From: Hymenobacter lapidarius
GTDB lineage: Bacteria > Bacteroidota > Bacteroidia > Cytophagales > Hymenobacteraceae
Assembly (NCBI RefSeq): GCF_001816145.1
Contig: NZ_MDZB01000033.1
Span: forward strand, 37,608 to 101,607
Length of the DNA stretch: 64,000 bases
Direction of reading: 5' to 3'
Shown here: one piece after another, positions 29,015-37,722 of the stretch
Position numbering within the stretch: the first letter of the stretch is position 1
Layout of the letters: each line of letters begins with the position of its first letter
Notes under the pieces: generated by a model
The model's database searches: none
Seen by the model: the letters and a program-made list of their open reading frames with translations, nothing else
Told to the model about the DNA's origin: nothing
Program-made: the position numbers and the translations under genes

Positions 29015-30034
29015 ATGTCAAAATTTGATTTATCCGCCCAGGTGGCGGCCGCTGCTCGCCGCGTTGTACCCGTTGCTTTTCTAGGCCTTGCGTTGCTGTC
29101 GTCCTGTTCCGATGACGACGATGCCGTGACCACCCCGGCAGCACCCGCCACCATCACTTTCACGCAAGCCGGTCTGTATCCGGAAGGTGTGCAGTACGAC
29201 GCGCCGAACAAGCGCTTCCTGGTGACTTCGCTAGCTACCGGCAAAATCGGGCAGGTACAGGACGACGGCACCTACAGCCTGTTTGCCGACAACCCAGCGC
29301 TGGTCTCAACCATTGGCCTGCACATCGACGGCAACTTACTGCTGGTGGCCGTGTCGGACCCCGGCGCTAACCCCGCCCGCACCAGCCCCGCTACCCAGCG
29401 TAAGATGGCCCACCTGGCCATATACAACCGCGACACCCCTTCGAACACGCCCGTGGTGCTGGACCTCGACGCCGCCAGCCCCAACCACCCCAACCACTTC
29501 GCCAACGACATCGCCGTGGACGCCCAAGGCAATGCCTACGTCACCGACAGTTTCGCGCCGGTGATTTACAAGGTAACGCCCAATAGGACGGTGACCGTGT
29601 TTCTGGACAATACCCAGCTGACGGCCCCGGCCGGCATGTTCGGCCTCAACGGCATTGTGTATCACCCGGACGGCTACCTGCTGGTGGCCAAGTCCGACAA
29701 CGGCGCCATCTACAAAGTGCCGCTGAACAACCCGGCCGGTTTCACGCAGGTGGCCATCTCCCAGAACCTCGCCGCCGCCGACGGCCTGCTGCTGCAAGAC
29801 AACAACACGCTGCAGGTGGTGAGCAACGCCCAGGCCCGCGTGTTTCGCCTCGTCACCACCAACGGTTTTACCGCGGCCACGCTGTCGGGAACATTCGTGA
29901 CGCAGCCGCAGTTTCCCACCACCCTCGCGCGCCGCGACGGTACCAGCTACGTGCTTTACGCCAACCTCGACGCGCTGTTTTCTGGCCGGACGCCGGCCGT
30001 GAGCCAGTATAGCATCAATCGGGTCGACTTTTAA
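29015..30034 (+). CDS. beta-propeller lipoprotein (SMP-30/gluconolactonase-like)
   Basis: 339 residues. Signal with lipobox LSSC (C31) followed by SDDDD, the acidic lipoprotein-export signal of Bacteroidota, so it is probably surface exposed. The rest shows repeats of a six-bladed propeller: LYPEGVQYDAPNKRFLVTSL, ANDIAVDAQGNAYVTDSF, LNGIVYHPDGYLLVAKSDNG, ADGLLLQDNNTLQVVSN. These blade motifs (N/D at the end of a strand, metal-coordinating in SMP-30) suggest a lactonase-like fold, but the substrate is unknown. Confidence 0.78.
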   Translation: MSKFDLSAQVAAAARRVVPVAFLGLALLSSCSDDDDAVTTPAAPATITFTQAGLYPEGVQYDAPNKRFLVTSLATGKIGQVQDDGTYSLFADNPALVSTIGLHIDGNLLLVAVSDPGANPARTSPATQRKMAHLAIYNRDTPSNTPVVLDLDAASPNHPNHFANDIAVDAQGNAYVTDSFAPVIYKVTPNRTVTVFLDNTQLTAPAGMFGLNGIVYHPDGYLLVAKSDNGAIYKVPLNNPAGFTQVAISQNLAAADGLLLQDNNTLQVVSNAQARVFRLVTTNGFTAATLSGTFVTQPQFPTTLARRDGTSYVLYANLDALFSGRTPAVSQYSINRVDF

Positions 30035-30050
30035 TAAGCTGACCTTTGTG

Positions 30051-30094
30051 CCAAAAAAGCGGCCGCTTCCCATGGGAAGCGGCCGCTTTTTTGG
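30051..30094. terminator. bidirectional terminator, perfect 44-bp palindrome
   Basis: CCAAAAAAGCGGCCGCTTCC and its exact reverse complement meet at CATG. A6/T6 ends make it work on both strands between two convergent genes. Confidence 0.85.
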
Positions 30095-30137
30095 TTTTGG
30101 GCTGTCGACTGATGCCACTATCGGCACTGAGCAGGTG

Positions 30138-30920
30138 CTACCGGACCAGCGCGGCCTGGGCATTGGCCGCGGCCGTTTCCTGTGCGGCAGCCTTCAATTC
30201 CCGTAGCTTGATAACGCCCAGCTTGTCCATGGTCCAGATGACGGGGTAGGAAGGGTCGAGCTCCCAGCGTTTCACGCCGAAGTTGACGCGGCTGGGCAGC
30301 TTGTGGTGGTTGTTCTGGAACAGCTCGCCGCCGGTGAGGAAGTCAAAAAATAGCGAATTGCGGCTCTTGTCGTTGTTGTCGAAGTTCTGGTAGCCGTATT
30401 TGTGGCCGGCCCAGTTCACAATGGCGCCGTGCACCGCCCCCATGCTCAGGTGAATGGGCAGGAGCAGGTATTGCCACCAAGCCGTGGCGAATTTGACGTA
30501 AAACAGCACGTACACCGCTCCCCAGCCCACCCGCGAATACCACTTGTTGCCGAACTCCTCCAGTGAATTCCAAACCGGATAGTTGCCCTGGAAGCGCTGG
30601 GCGGCCACCGAGGTGCCTTTCACGCACTCCTGATAAATGCCCCGCGTTTTCCACATCATGGTGAAGGCGTTGGTGCTGTTATGGGGCGAGTGCGGGTCGT
30701 TGGGCGTGTCGGAGTAGGCGTGGTGCATGCGGTGCAGCAGCGCGTAGGCCCGCGGCGACATAAAGCTGCTGCCTTGCGTGAGGTAGGTGAGCACGAAAAA
30801 CAGCCGCTCGGTGAGCGCACCCATCGTAAACATGCGGTGAGCGGCGTACCGGTGCTGGAAAAACGTCTGCGTGAACAGCGACAAATACCAGTGCGCGGCG
30901 AAAAAAATCAGGATAATCAT
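30138..30920 (-). CDS. acyl-CoA desaturase (fatty acid delta-9 type)
   Basis: 260 residues from the ATG at 30920; a TTG five codons upstream is possible. Membrane di-iron desaturase with the three His boxes HRYAAH (H23-H28), HRMHH and NNHH plus the NWAGHKYGYQNFD segment, and four membrane helices. It puts a double bond into long-chain acyl groups to adjust membrane fluidity. Shorter than eukaryotic enzymes because the cytochrome b5 domain is absent. Ferredoxin/reductase partners are not adjacent. Confidence 0.9.
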   Translation of the reverse strand: MIILIFFAAHWYLSLFTQTFFQHRYAAHRMFTMGALTERLFFVLTYLTQGSSFMSPRAYALLHRMHHAYSDTPNDPHSPHNSTNAFTMMWKTRGIYQECVKGTSVAAQRFQGNYPVWNSLEEFGNKWYSRVGWGAVYVLFYVKFATAWWQYLLLPIHLSMGAVHGAIVNWAGHKYGYQNFDNNDKSRNSLFFDFLTGGELFQNNHHKLPSRVNFGVKRWELDPSYPVIWTMDKLGVIKLRELKAAAQETAAANAQAALVR

Positions 30921-31050
30921 AAGCAGTGGCGGCAAAGCGGGGCAGATGTAGAAGCAAGCACCTCCAGTCTGGAAATGTTCAGGTTGCAGCGCCGTAAGAT
31001 ACGGCCAATTGACCCGGCAACCGGACGCGGCTGGCGCGCGTTGGCACGTA

Positions 31051-31194
31051 GCTGGCGCGCGTTGGCGACGCGCTGCCGACTGGCGCCGAGCCTGCGGCTC
31101 GAGGTGGAACGAAGCGCGGCCGCTCCCTGATAAATGCTTGCCCGAGCCACAGGCTCGGCGCCAGTCGGCAGCGCGTCGCAGACGCGCGCCAGCC
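31051..31194. repeat. GC-rich palindromic repeat (GGCGCGCGT type)
   Basis: Arms 31051-31101 and 31143-31194 are inverted copies of about 51 bases differing at a few sites, around a 41-base centre. A partial direct repeat of the outer end (GGCTGGCGCGCGTTGGC) precedes it at 31029-31045. It fills the gap between the desaturase and AsmA-like genes. Confidence 0.85.
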
Positions 31195-31219
31195 GTAACG
31201 TCCAGAAACTACTTGGTAG

Positions 31220-33904
31220 CTACTTGGGTAGCGGCGCTTCGTCCTTGCTTTCGCTCAGCTTCTGGGCCAGGGGCTGGGGCACGCCCACATTGTGGAACAA
31301 GCCGCTCACAATGCCCTGGCGCCAGAGCGTGAACACCGAGAAGCGGGGCTCGCGGGTACTGGTCATCTCCCCCGTCACCACCCGGCCGCCCTTGCGCGGG
31401 TTCTGGTCGCGGATAACCACCGCGTTCACCACTTTCGACTTCAGCCGGCTAAACAGGGTCTTTTTAATTTCCTCCTGCTTGTAGCTCAGCAGCGACAGCT
31501 CCAGACCCGAGTATTCGGTGGTCATCGTGCCCGTCACGCCTTTGCGGTCGGCCTGCAGGTCGAAGCGCAGCCGCCGCACCTGCCCGCTTTTGAACTTGAC
31601 CAGCCGGGTGGGCACGGTCATGGAGTTGAGCATGGCAAACGGGCCCGGCCCAAAGGCGCCCCACACGCGGTGCCGGCCCCGCGGGTCGAGCAGGTACATC
31701 GACACCTGCGCATCGAGCCGGCAGCGGTTCTGGAGGTAGGTGGTGGCGCGGCCGGTGAGCGGCGTGGCGGCAGTCTGCCGTTTCCGGTCGTTGCTGAGGT
31801 TGTAGAAGCTGCCCGTGAAGCGGTTGATGCTCAGGGTGCCGGGCGTGGGCGTGAGCGGGCTGCGGTATTTCGAATACAGGTTGCCGTTGCGGAGGTCGAA
31901 CCGGCGCACGTCCACTACCACAGGCAGTTTAATCATCTCCTCGGGCGATATTTTAGACCAGTTTGGGTTGATGGACCCGCGGCCGTCGGAGGCAATTGTC
32001 ACCACCGGGCTTTGGGCCACCACCCGCGCCACGCGCACATCGGCCCGCCGCACCAGCCCGGCAAAATCCAGCCCGGAAAAAGCCAGCGACGCCAGCTTGA
32101 TGGTGACGGCCGGGGCCTGGTAGCCCTTGTGCAGGTTCATGCCCACCGCCGAATACTTGGGCGTGAGGGCCATTTGCTCAAACTGGAAGGTTTTGGCGTC
32201 GGTGTCCAGGCGGGCCCGCTGGCTGCTGGCGCGGTAGTAGGGCGGGTCAAACGGCGCGGCGATGAGCCCGGAGCTGGCCTGCCAGGCGCGGGCGTAGGCA
32301 ATGCGGCGCGGCTCCAGCGCGGCCAGCGAGTCGATGCGAATGGCCCGGCCGGTCAAATTCAGGCCATGTACCTCGGGCGAATGGCGCAGGCCCCCAATCC
32401 GCAATTCGGCGTTGCGCACGCCCAAGTGCGCCAGCTCCGTGCGCCGCGCCACAGTTAATAGCATTTTCCACACCGGGGGCGGCGATTTAGCCGGAGGCGT
32501 AAACTTCAGCTTAGCACCTTCCAGCAAAAGGTTCTGAGCTTGAAAAAGCTGCCGCTGCTGCAGGGCCGCGGCATCGAAACCCGTCAGGGCCAGCTGCGGC
32601 AGCGTGAGGTCAACCTTCACCGTCCCCGCAGGCCCTTGCCCAGGCGTCGGCGGCCGGATGCGCACCGAGCGCAGGCTAAACGTGCCGGCTTTGGTGGACA
32701 GGTGCAGGCTTTCCAGCGTCACGGCGTGGGCCGCCACGGTGGCGTTGCTGCGGCCCAGAGCCACGTCCCAGGCTCGGGCAAACAGGATGCTTCCGGCCCC
32801 CGGTACCAGCGTCGAATCGAGGTGCAGGGCGGTGCCGCTTACGGCAATGTCCCGAACCGTAGGCTCCCCGACGCTGCCTTTCAGGCGCAGGTACCCCCGG
32901 CGCACCGCCACATGAGCCAAATCGACTTGCCGCAAAAAGGAAGAGCCTGATTTTGAATTCTGTGTGGAAGTGCCGGGCAGCGTAGCGCTAAGCTGTGGCC
33001 CCTGTAGCAGCAGCGAATCTGCCTGAAAACGGCGCTGGCGCAGCTTCGGTGCGTCGAGGCCGGTGAGGCGCAGCCGCGCAAGCATCAGGCTAACCTGGGG
33101 CTGTGTAGCTGTTTGGGGGTCAGTGGGCCGAATGCGCAGCGAATCCACCAGCAGCAACTTCCCGGCCGTGGCCAGGTGTAGCCCCGCCACGGCCAGCGCG
33201 TGGCCCGACGCCCGGCCCTGGCCGCGAAGCACCCGCAACCGCCAGTCGGCCGCATAAGCCAGCCGCTGCGTGTCGGCCGCTCCGGCCGCACTGATGAGCA
33301 GGCCCTGGGCGCTGAGGTCGGCGCGCTCAAACTGCACCGTGGTTCGCGCTTGCGGCAGGTAGCTGGCCCGGGTGTGAAGCAGGCCGACGTAGCCAATTTC
33401 GATGCCTTTGAGTTGCAGCGGCAGCCGCTTGTGCAGGGGCTGGCCCGCATTTTTGGTTGGCTTCGATGCCAATGCCAGCACCTCTATTCGAGTGGAATCC
33501 AGCACTACGCTGTCGATGGGCACCACGCCCTTGCGCAACAGCGCCAGCAGCCCAATGCCCGTCACGTTCAGCCGGGCCACATCAAGGCGGACGCGCGGCA
33601 GCGTATCGGCTACCTGGGCGGCGGGCCGCAGGCGCACGTTTTGCAGCCGGACGGCCCGTTGCCACAGGCTGGTGTGCAGCTCGCCCACTTGCAGGCGGTA
33701 CTGGCCCTGGGTTTGTTTGGCTACCTGCTTTTCTAGCGTGCGCCGCAGCCAAGGGTCCAGAAACTGCAGGGCCACCAAGGCCAGCAGCACCAGTCCCAGG
33801 CCGCCCAGCACCCAGCGCACCCACCGGCGAGGAGCACGGGTGGGTGCCCCCGTTAAGGGCGACGAATGAGCAGCAGAGTTGGCGGTAGCAGGCGTATCGG
33901 ACAC
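31220..33904 (-). CDS. AsmA-like envelope protein, single N-terminal anchor
   Basis: 894 residues from GTG 33904; the frame stays open upstream to 34132 but that part is Arg-rich without family character. A single membrane helix (about 28-46, LGGLGLVLLALVALQFLDPWL) is followed by a very long mostly beta-strand periplasmic region with repeated LDSxR/xLL and LxLxxLxLTGLD motifs (VVLDSTRIEVL, LRLTGLDAPKL, LALTGFDAAAL, LAFSGLDFAGL). This repeat style is that of AsmA/TamB-type lipid-transfer or assembly proteins. The C-terminus FSVFTLWRQGIVSGLFHNVG is unusual. Assignment is by architecture only. Confidence 0.65.
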   Translation of the reverse strand: MSDTPATANSAAHSSPLTGAPTRAPRRWVRWVLGGLGLVLLALVALQFLDPWLRRTLEKQVAKQTQGQYRLQVGELHTSLWQRAVRLQNVRLRPAAQVADTLPRVRLDVARLNVTGIGLLALLRKGVVPIDSVVLDSTRIEVLALASKPTKNAGQPLHKRLPLQLKGIEIGYVGLLHTRASYLPQARTTVQFERADLSAQGLLISAAGAADTQRLAYAADWRLRVLRGQGRASGHALAVAGLHLATAGKLLLVDSLRIRPTDPQTATQPQVSLMLARLRLTGLDAPKLRQRRFQADSLLLQGPQLSATLPGTSTQNSKSGSSFLRQVDLAHVAVRRGYLRLKGSVGEPTVRDIAVSGTALHLDSTLVPGAGSILFARAWDVALGRSNATVAAHAVTLESLHLSTKAGTFSLRSVRIRPPTPGQGPAGTVKVDLTLPQLALTGFDAAALQQRQLFQAQNLLLEGAKLKFTPPAKSPPPVWKMLLTVARRTELAHLGVRNAELRIGGLRHSPEVHGLNLTGRAIRIDSLAALEPRRIAYARAWQASSGLIAAPFDPPYYRASSQRARLDTDAKTFQFEQMALTPKYSAVGMNLHKGYQAPAVTIKLASLAFSGLDFAGLVRRADVRVARVVAQSPVVTIASDGRGSINPNWSKISPEEMIKLPVVVDVRRFDLRNGNLYSKYRSPLTPTPGTLSINRFTGSFYNLSNDRKRQTAATPLTGRATTYLQNRCRLDAQVSMYLLDPRGRHRVWGAFGPGPFAMLNSMTVPTRLVKFKSGQVRRLRFDLQADRKGVTGTMTTEYSGLELSLLSYKQEEIKKTLFSRLKSKVVNAVVIRDQNPRKGGRVVTGEMTSTREPRFSVFTLWRQGIVSGLFHNVGVPQPLAQKLSESKDEAPLPK

Positions 33905-34162
33905 GGAAACAGGGGCGAGGATTGGGTAACGGCAAAGGCCCCGCCGAGGGTTGTGCTTTGAGCGGCGATGTAGACAAAAAGCCGCACTCACTCGACCAGC
34001 CCGGCAAATCAGCGGGGTGCGCAAGCCGAAGTATTTGCCTGCTCTGCGCCGGGTAATGGGTTGGTTCTGGCCCGGTTCGGCTGCGCGCCCGCTGGCTGCG
34101 GCCCGGCCCCGGCAAGTGCGTGGGCACGCCAACTCTGCGGGGCCTTCACTAGTTTAGCCCCT

Positions 34163-34702
34163 ATGTACGCCATTACTTCGCTGCTCAACCCCCGCAACGC
34201 CAGCCGCATCAATCGCATCGTGAAAGGCCTGGAAACCCGTTTTGGCCTCGACGATGTGCAGGACACCCCCGACCCGCACCTCACCTACCTGCTCACGGCC
34301 ACCCGGCGCCTCATCGACCTGAAGGAGGTGCTGGCAGAAGTAGCCGCCACCACCCCGCCATTTTCGGCTTATACCACGGGCCTGGGCGTGTTCCCGGGCA
34401 AAAATCCGGTTATCTACATCCCGGTGCTGCGCTCCAACGACCTGAACCTGCTGCACCAGCGCGTGCTCGACGTGACTGCGCCGCTCTGCCGGGCCAGCCA
34501 GTACTACCAGCCCGACCGCTGGCTGCCGCACCTCTCCCTGGCCCTGCACGACACCACCCCCGACCTGCTGGGCCCCGTACTCGGCCACCTCAACCAGGAA
34601 ACCTACAACCTGCGCCTGAACGTGAATAACCTGGCCATTATGCGCAAAAAAGGGGAGCTGTTCGTGTGCGAAGAAGTGTTTGAGCTAAGCGGTAAGCCGT
34701 AA
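34163..34702 (+). CDS. 2'-5' RNA ligase / 2H phosphoesterase family protein
   Basis: 179 residues from ATG 34163; the open frame upstream lies in the AsmA promoter region. Two HxT/S motifs, PHLTYLL (about 41-47) and PHLSLALHD (about 118-126), define the 2H phosphoesterase fold. Such enzymes open or ligate 2',5'- or cyclic phosphodiester bonds in RNA or nucleotides. A TAGTTTAG box ends five bases before the start. It converges with the AlkA-like gene, 20 bases away. Confidence 0.78.
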   Translation: MYAITSLLNPRNASRINRIVKGLETRFGLDDVQDTPDPHLTYLLTATRRLIDLKEVLAEVAATTPPFSAYTTGLGVFPGKNPVIYIPVLRSNDLNLLHQRVLDVTAPLCRASQYYQPDRWLPHLSLALHDTTPDLLGPVLGHLNQETYNLRLNVNNLAIMRKKGELFVCEEVFELSGKP

Positions 34703-34722
34703 ATGCCCAGCTTGGCCCTGGC

Positions 34723-35355
34723 TCACGCCGTGGGCGGAACCTGGGTGCCGTTGTCCAGCGACTGCCACAGGTACTTACAGGCCAGCGTGCGATACGGCCG
34801 CCAGCTTTCGGCAATTGCCAGCATGCGTTTTTGCAGCGCGCGGCCGGTTTCTACCAGGCCGTAGAGGCGGCGCATGGCATTCTGCACCCCCAGGTCGCCT
34901 TCGGAAAACACGTCGGGTTGGTCCAGGGCAAACATCTGGAGCATCTGCGCCGTCCACCGGCCCACGCCGCGAATGGCGGTGAGGTGCTGGGTAAAGGCTT
35001 CCTCGTCGAGGCTGGTGAGGTGCCCATAGTCGAGCAGGCCCTGCTCGTTGTAGGTGGCAATGGCCTTGAGGTAGCCCGCTTTTTGGCGCGACAGGCCGGC
35101 GCTGCGCATTAGGTCCTCGTCCATCTGCAGCACCTCGCGGGGCTCGGGGTATCCCTCGGGTGGAAACAGGCCCTGGAACCGTTTCCAGATAGCCGCCGCC
35201 GCTTTGGTCGAAATCTGCTGGCTCACAATGGCGCGCAGCAGCGCGAGGTACAGGTCTTCGTGCGGTCGGGGCTGAATTTCCCGGCCTCGGGCAATCAAAC
35301 CGCCTAGGAGCGGGTCGGTGCTGGAGAGGTGCTGAATGGCAATCTGATTAAGCAT
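34723..35355 (-). CDS. DNA-3-methyladenine glycosylase II (AlkA-like)
   Basis: 210 residues, the short AlkA type without the N-terminal beta domain. The HhH-GPD fold is clear: AIVSQQISTKAAAAIW, helix-hairpin-helix LTAIRGVGRWTAQM (126-139), and the catalytic Asp154 in VFSEGDLGVQNAMRRLY. It removes alkylated purines as the first step of base-excision repair. It lies between the 2'-5' ligase-like gene and nhaA, divergent from nhaA. Confidence 0.9.
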   Translation of the reverse strand: MLNQIAIQHLSSTDPLLGGLIARGREIQPRPHEDLYLALLRAIVSQQISTKAAAAIWKRFQGLFPPEGYPEPREVLQMDEDLMRSAGLSRQKAGYLKAIATYNEQGLLDYGHLTSLDEEAFTQHLTAIRGVGRWTAQMLQMFALDQPDVFSEGDLGVQNAMRRLYGLVETGRALQKRMLAIAESWRPYRTLACKYLWQSLDNGTQVPPTA

Positions 35356-35426
35356 GTAAAGGGGGCGTATGATGAGCGCAGGAGTATTTTTTTGATGCGG
35401 TATACGGTCGTGTTCCGCACAAAGAA

Positions 35427-35461
35427 GTCCCCGGCTTGGCGGCGGCTTCGGGGACCTTTTT
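35427..35461 (+). terminator. possible terminator upstream of nhaA
   Basis: GTCCCCG (35427-35433) with CGGGGAC (35449-35455) followed by CTTTTT. No plus-strand gene ends nearby, so it may end read-through transcripts or act as an attenuator. Confidence 0.35.
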
Positions 35462-35496
35462 CGCCGTGGGCCGCTGGTTGGGTAAGTGGGCTGGGT

Positions 35497-35504
35497 TACC
35501 TTTG
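35497..35504 (+). promoter_or_regulatory. -7 box of nhaA, seven bases before ATG
   Basis: TACCTTTG with TTG 16 bases upstream. A start of transcription at the usual distance would fall on or next to the ATG, so nhaA mRNA may be leaderless. Confidence 0.5.
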
Positions 35505-35511
35505 TGGGTCT

Positions 35512-36696
35512 ATGCCAATCCGCCGAATACTACGACCTGTCCGTGAATTATCCGAAAGTGGGAAGCTAGCCGGGCTGCTCCTGATTCTGGCCACGGGCGT
35601 GTCGTTGCTGCTGGCCAACAGCGTGATAGGCACGAGCTACGTTGCTTTGTGGGAGCAGCACGTGGGATACGGCGCGCTCAACAAATCTGTCAGCCACTGG
35701 GTAAACGACGGCCTGATGGCTGTCTTTTTCTTCCTGGTGGGGCTGGAAATTAAGCGCGAGGTGCTGGATGGGGAACTAGCGGAGCCTCGGCAGGCCATGC
35801 TGCCCGCGCTGGCGGCCGTGGGCGGTGTAGTGGCCCCCGCGCTCGTGCACCTGGCGTTTACCAATGGCACCCAGGGTGCCTCGGGCTGGGCCATTCCCAC
35901 CGCCACCGACATTGCTTTCTCGCTGGGCATCCTGGCCTTGCTGGGCAAGAGAGTGCCCCCCAGCCTGCGCATCTTCCTCACCGCCCTGGCCATTATCGAC
36001 GACCTGATGGCGGTGCTCATCATCGCCTTTTTCTATTCGGGTAGCCTGAACGTGGCGTACCTCGGGGCGGCGGGCGTCATTCTGGCCTTGTTGGTGCTGC
36101 TCAACCGATTGAAAGTGCGCACGCTGGCTCCCTACCTGGTGCTCGGGCTCGGGCTTTGGTTTTGCGTGCTGGAGTCGGGCATTCACGCCACCATTGCCGG
36201 CGTGCTACTCGCCCTCACCATTCCCCTGGAACGCATCGAGAACATCGAGCAGACCCTGCGGCGGCCCGTCAACTACGTCATTCTTCCGCTGTTTGCGCTG
36301 TGCAACACGGCCATTGTGCTCAACGGAAGCCTAGTTCCTAACCTGAGCACGCCGCTCTCCCTAGGCATCGGGCTGGGGCTGCTGCTTGGCAAGCCCTTGG
36401 GCATTGTGGGCGTGGTGGCCTTGCTGGTGCGCCTGAACATGGCCAAGCTGCCCGCCCACGTCAACTGGAAGCAGATGGTGGGGCTAGGCTTCACGGCCGG
36501 CATCGGCTTCACCATGGCCATTTTCATTGCCACCCTGGCCTACCGCGACCCCACCGCCATCAACTTGGCTAAGCTGGCTGTGCTGCTCGGCTCGCTTGCT
36601 TCAGCAGTGGTAGGGGCCGCTATCCTGGGTTTTACCAACAACAAGGACGCCCCGCCCCAGCTGGCGCAGGTGAGAGAGCAGGAGCAAGCCTTTTAA
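35512..36696 (+). CDS. nhaA: Na+/H+ antiporter NhaA
   Basis: 394 residues from ATG 35512; a longer frame starts at 35329 but would begin upstream of the -7 box. Twelve helices. D133 (AIPTATDIAFSLG), D163 and D164 (AIIDDLMAVL) fall on the same positions as the ion-binding Asp residues of E. coli NhaA; the C-terminal FTAGIGFTMAIFIATLAY is also conserved. It exports Na+ in exchange for protons and serves pH and salt tolerance. E. coli-like pH sensing residues were not examined. Confidence 0.96.
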   Translation: MPIRRILRPVRELSESGKLAGLLLILATGVSLLLANSVIGTSYVALWEQHVGYGALNKSVSHWVNDGLMAVFFFLVGLEIKREVLDGELAEPRQAMLPALAAVGGVVAPALVHLAFTNGTQGASGWAIPTATDIAFSLGILALLGKRVPPSLRIFLTALAIIDDLMAVLIIAFFYSGSLNVAYLGAAGVILALLVLLNRLKVRTLAPYLVLGLGLWFCVLESGIHATIAGVLLALTIPLERIENIEQTLRRPVNYVILPLFALCNTAIVLNGSLVPNLSTPLSLGIGLGLLLGKPLGIVGVVALLVRLNMAKLPAHVNWKQMVGLGFTAGIGFTMAIFIATLAYRDPTAINLAKLAVLLGSLASAVVGAAILGFTNNKDAPPQLAQVREQEQAF

Positions 36697-36750
36697 AAGC
36701 CGCCGGAGCAATCAAATAACCCAGCAGAAGTAGCCGTGGCTAAATACTCG

Positions 36751-36790
36751 TCATGCCTCAACTTCGCGGACGCCAGATGAGCATGATGGG
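36751..36790. repeat. remnant of the TCATGCTGAGC palindromic repeat, next to the IS
   Basis: TCATGCCTCA at 36751 and TGAGCATGA at 36778 are the outer ends of the family with the centre deleted; 36768-36790 equals 12017-12039 base for base. Confidence 0.6.
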
Positions 36791-36828
36791 CTAATGGAAT
36801 GCCGTCAACGGTGAGCCGCGAGTTCTTA

Positions 36829-37682
36829 AAGCCTGTTAAAATTTTCGAATAAGGTGTCGAATACTGGACAAATACAAGGTAGCTTCGGCGCTGCTGGTTT
36901 CGCATTCGTAGTCGCGGCTTAAGCGCCGGTCCCAGTGGAGCCAGCTGATGGAGCGCTCGACGACCCAGCGGGTGGGTTGGGGGGTAAAGCCGCCGCGGCC
37001 CGTCAGGCCGGGGGCTGTTTCCAGCCGCCAGCCGCAGTGGGCCCGGACCCATTCAGCCAAGGGCCGGCCGTCGTAACCGGCGTCGGTTAGCACGAGCTTT
37101 ATCCGCTTAAAACCTTGTCGATTAAGTTTTTCCAGCACGGCGCGGCCGCCGGTCCGGTCGTTCTCATCGGCCGGCCCCACGTGGGCGGCCAGTAGCCGCC
37201 CGCCCGTGTCGACGGCGAGTTGGCGCTTGCGGCCCTGAATCTGTTTGTGGCCGTCGAAGCCCTTCTCCAGCACGCCACGTTCGCTGCACTTGACCGATTG
37301 CGCGTCCAGGATGGCCACGCTGGGGCTGGGCTGGCCCGAGGGAGCCGACTGCTGGCGGTCCTGCTCAACGAGTACTTGATTGAGGCCTGCCCAGTGCCCG
37401 TCGGCCTGCCAGCGGCGGAAGTAGTAAAAGCAAATCGGGTAGGGCGGAAAGTTGTGGGGCAGCAAGCGCCACTGGCAGCCGGCCTTGGTCAGATAAAGCA
37501 AGGCGTTGACAATGAGGCGCAACGAATACTTGCGGCGGCGGGCAACGGGCAAAATAGTTTCCATAACTTGCCACTGGGAATCAGTCAGGTCCGTTTCGTA
37601 CATCTTTGGTCGGATGAAGAAATTACGGTAACCTGGCTGGTTTCTTTTTGTCTAACAGCTACTTGTAAATTTTAACAGGCTC
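36829..37682 (-). mobile_element. IS5-family insertion sequence, complete
   Basis: 854 bp, bounded by inverted repeats (left AGCCTGTTAAAATTT at 36830-36844, right at 37667-37681, 15 of 15 matching) and flanked by a TTA direct repeat (36826-36828 and 37683-37685), the usual target duplication of the ISL2/IS1031 subgroups of IS5. It carries one intact transposase frame, so it may be active. Confidence 0.85.
36836..37603 (-). CDS. IS5-family transposase
   Basis: 255 residues in a single frame; the stop codon lies inside the left inverted repeat. DUF4096-type N-terminus (DLTDSQWQVMETILP, RLIVNALLYLTKAGCQWRLLP) and a DDE catalytic domain with D100 (AILDAQSVK), D174 (VLTDAGYDGRPL) and E216 (WVVERSISWL). 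The YREK-like motif after the Glu (RSISWLHWDRRLSRDYE) is present. No frameshift is needed, in contrast to some IS5 subgroups. Confidence 0.93.
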   Translation of the reverse strand: MYETDLTDSQWQVMETILPVARRRKYSLRLIVNALLYLTKAGCQWRLLPHNFPPYPICFYYFRRWQADGHWAGLNQVLVEQDRQQSAPSGQPSPSVAILDAQSVKCSERGVLEKGFDGHKQIQGRKRQLAVDTGGRLLAAHVGPADENDRTGGRAVLEKLNRQGFKRIKLVLTDAGYDGRPLAEWVRAHCGWRLETAPGLTGRGGFTPQPTRWVVERSISWLHWDRRLSRDYECETSSAEATLYLSSIRHLIRKF

Positions 37683-37722
37683 TTAGCCTCTGCGACTTCT
37701 TCGGAACGGCATTAGCCCAAGC

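Noticed and set aside
33904..34132. N-terminal extension of the AsmA-like gene
   Set aside because: Arg/Pro-rich, without signal character; GTG at 33904 places a standard membrane anchor near the N-terminus.
36780..37720. Longer inverted repeat around the IS (GGGCTAATG...CCGT against ACGGCATTAGCCC)
   Set aside because: Match is short and needs a five-base gap; not part of the IS ends, likely chance or old flank.
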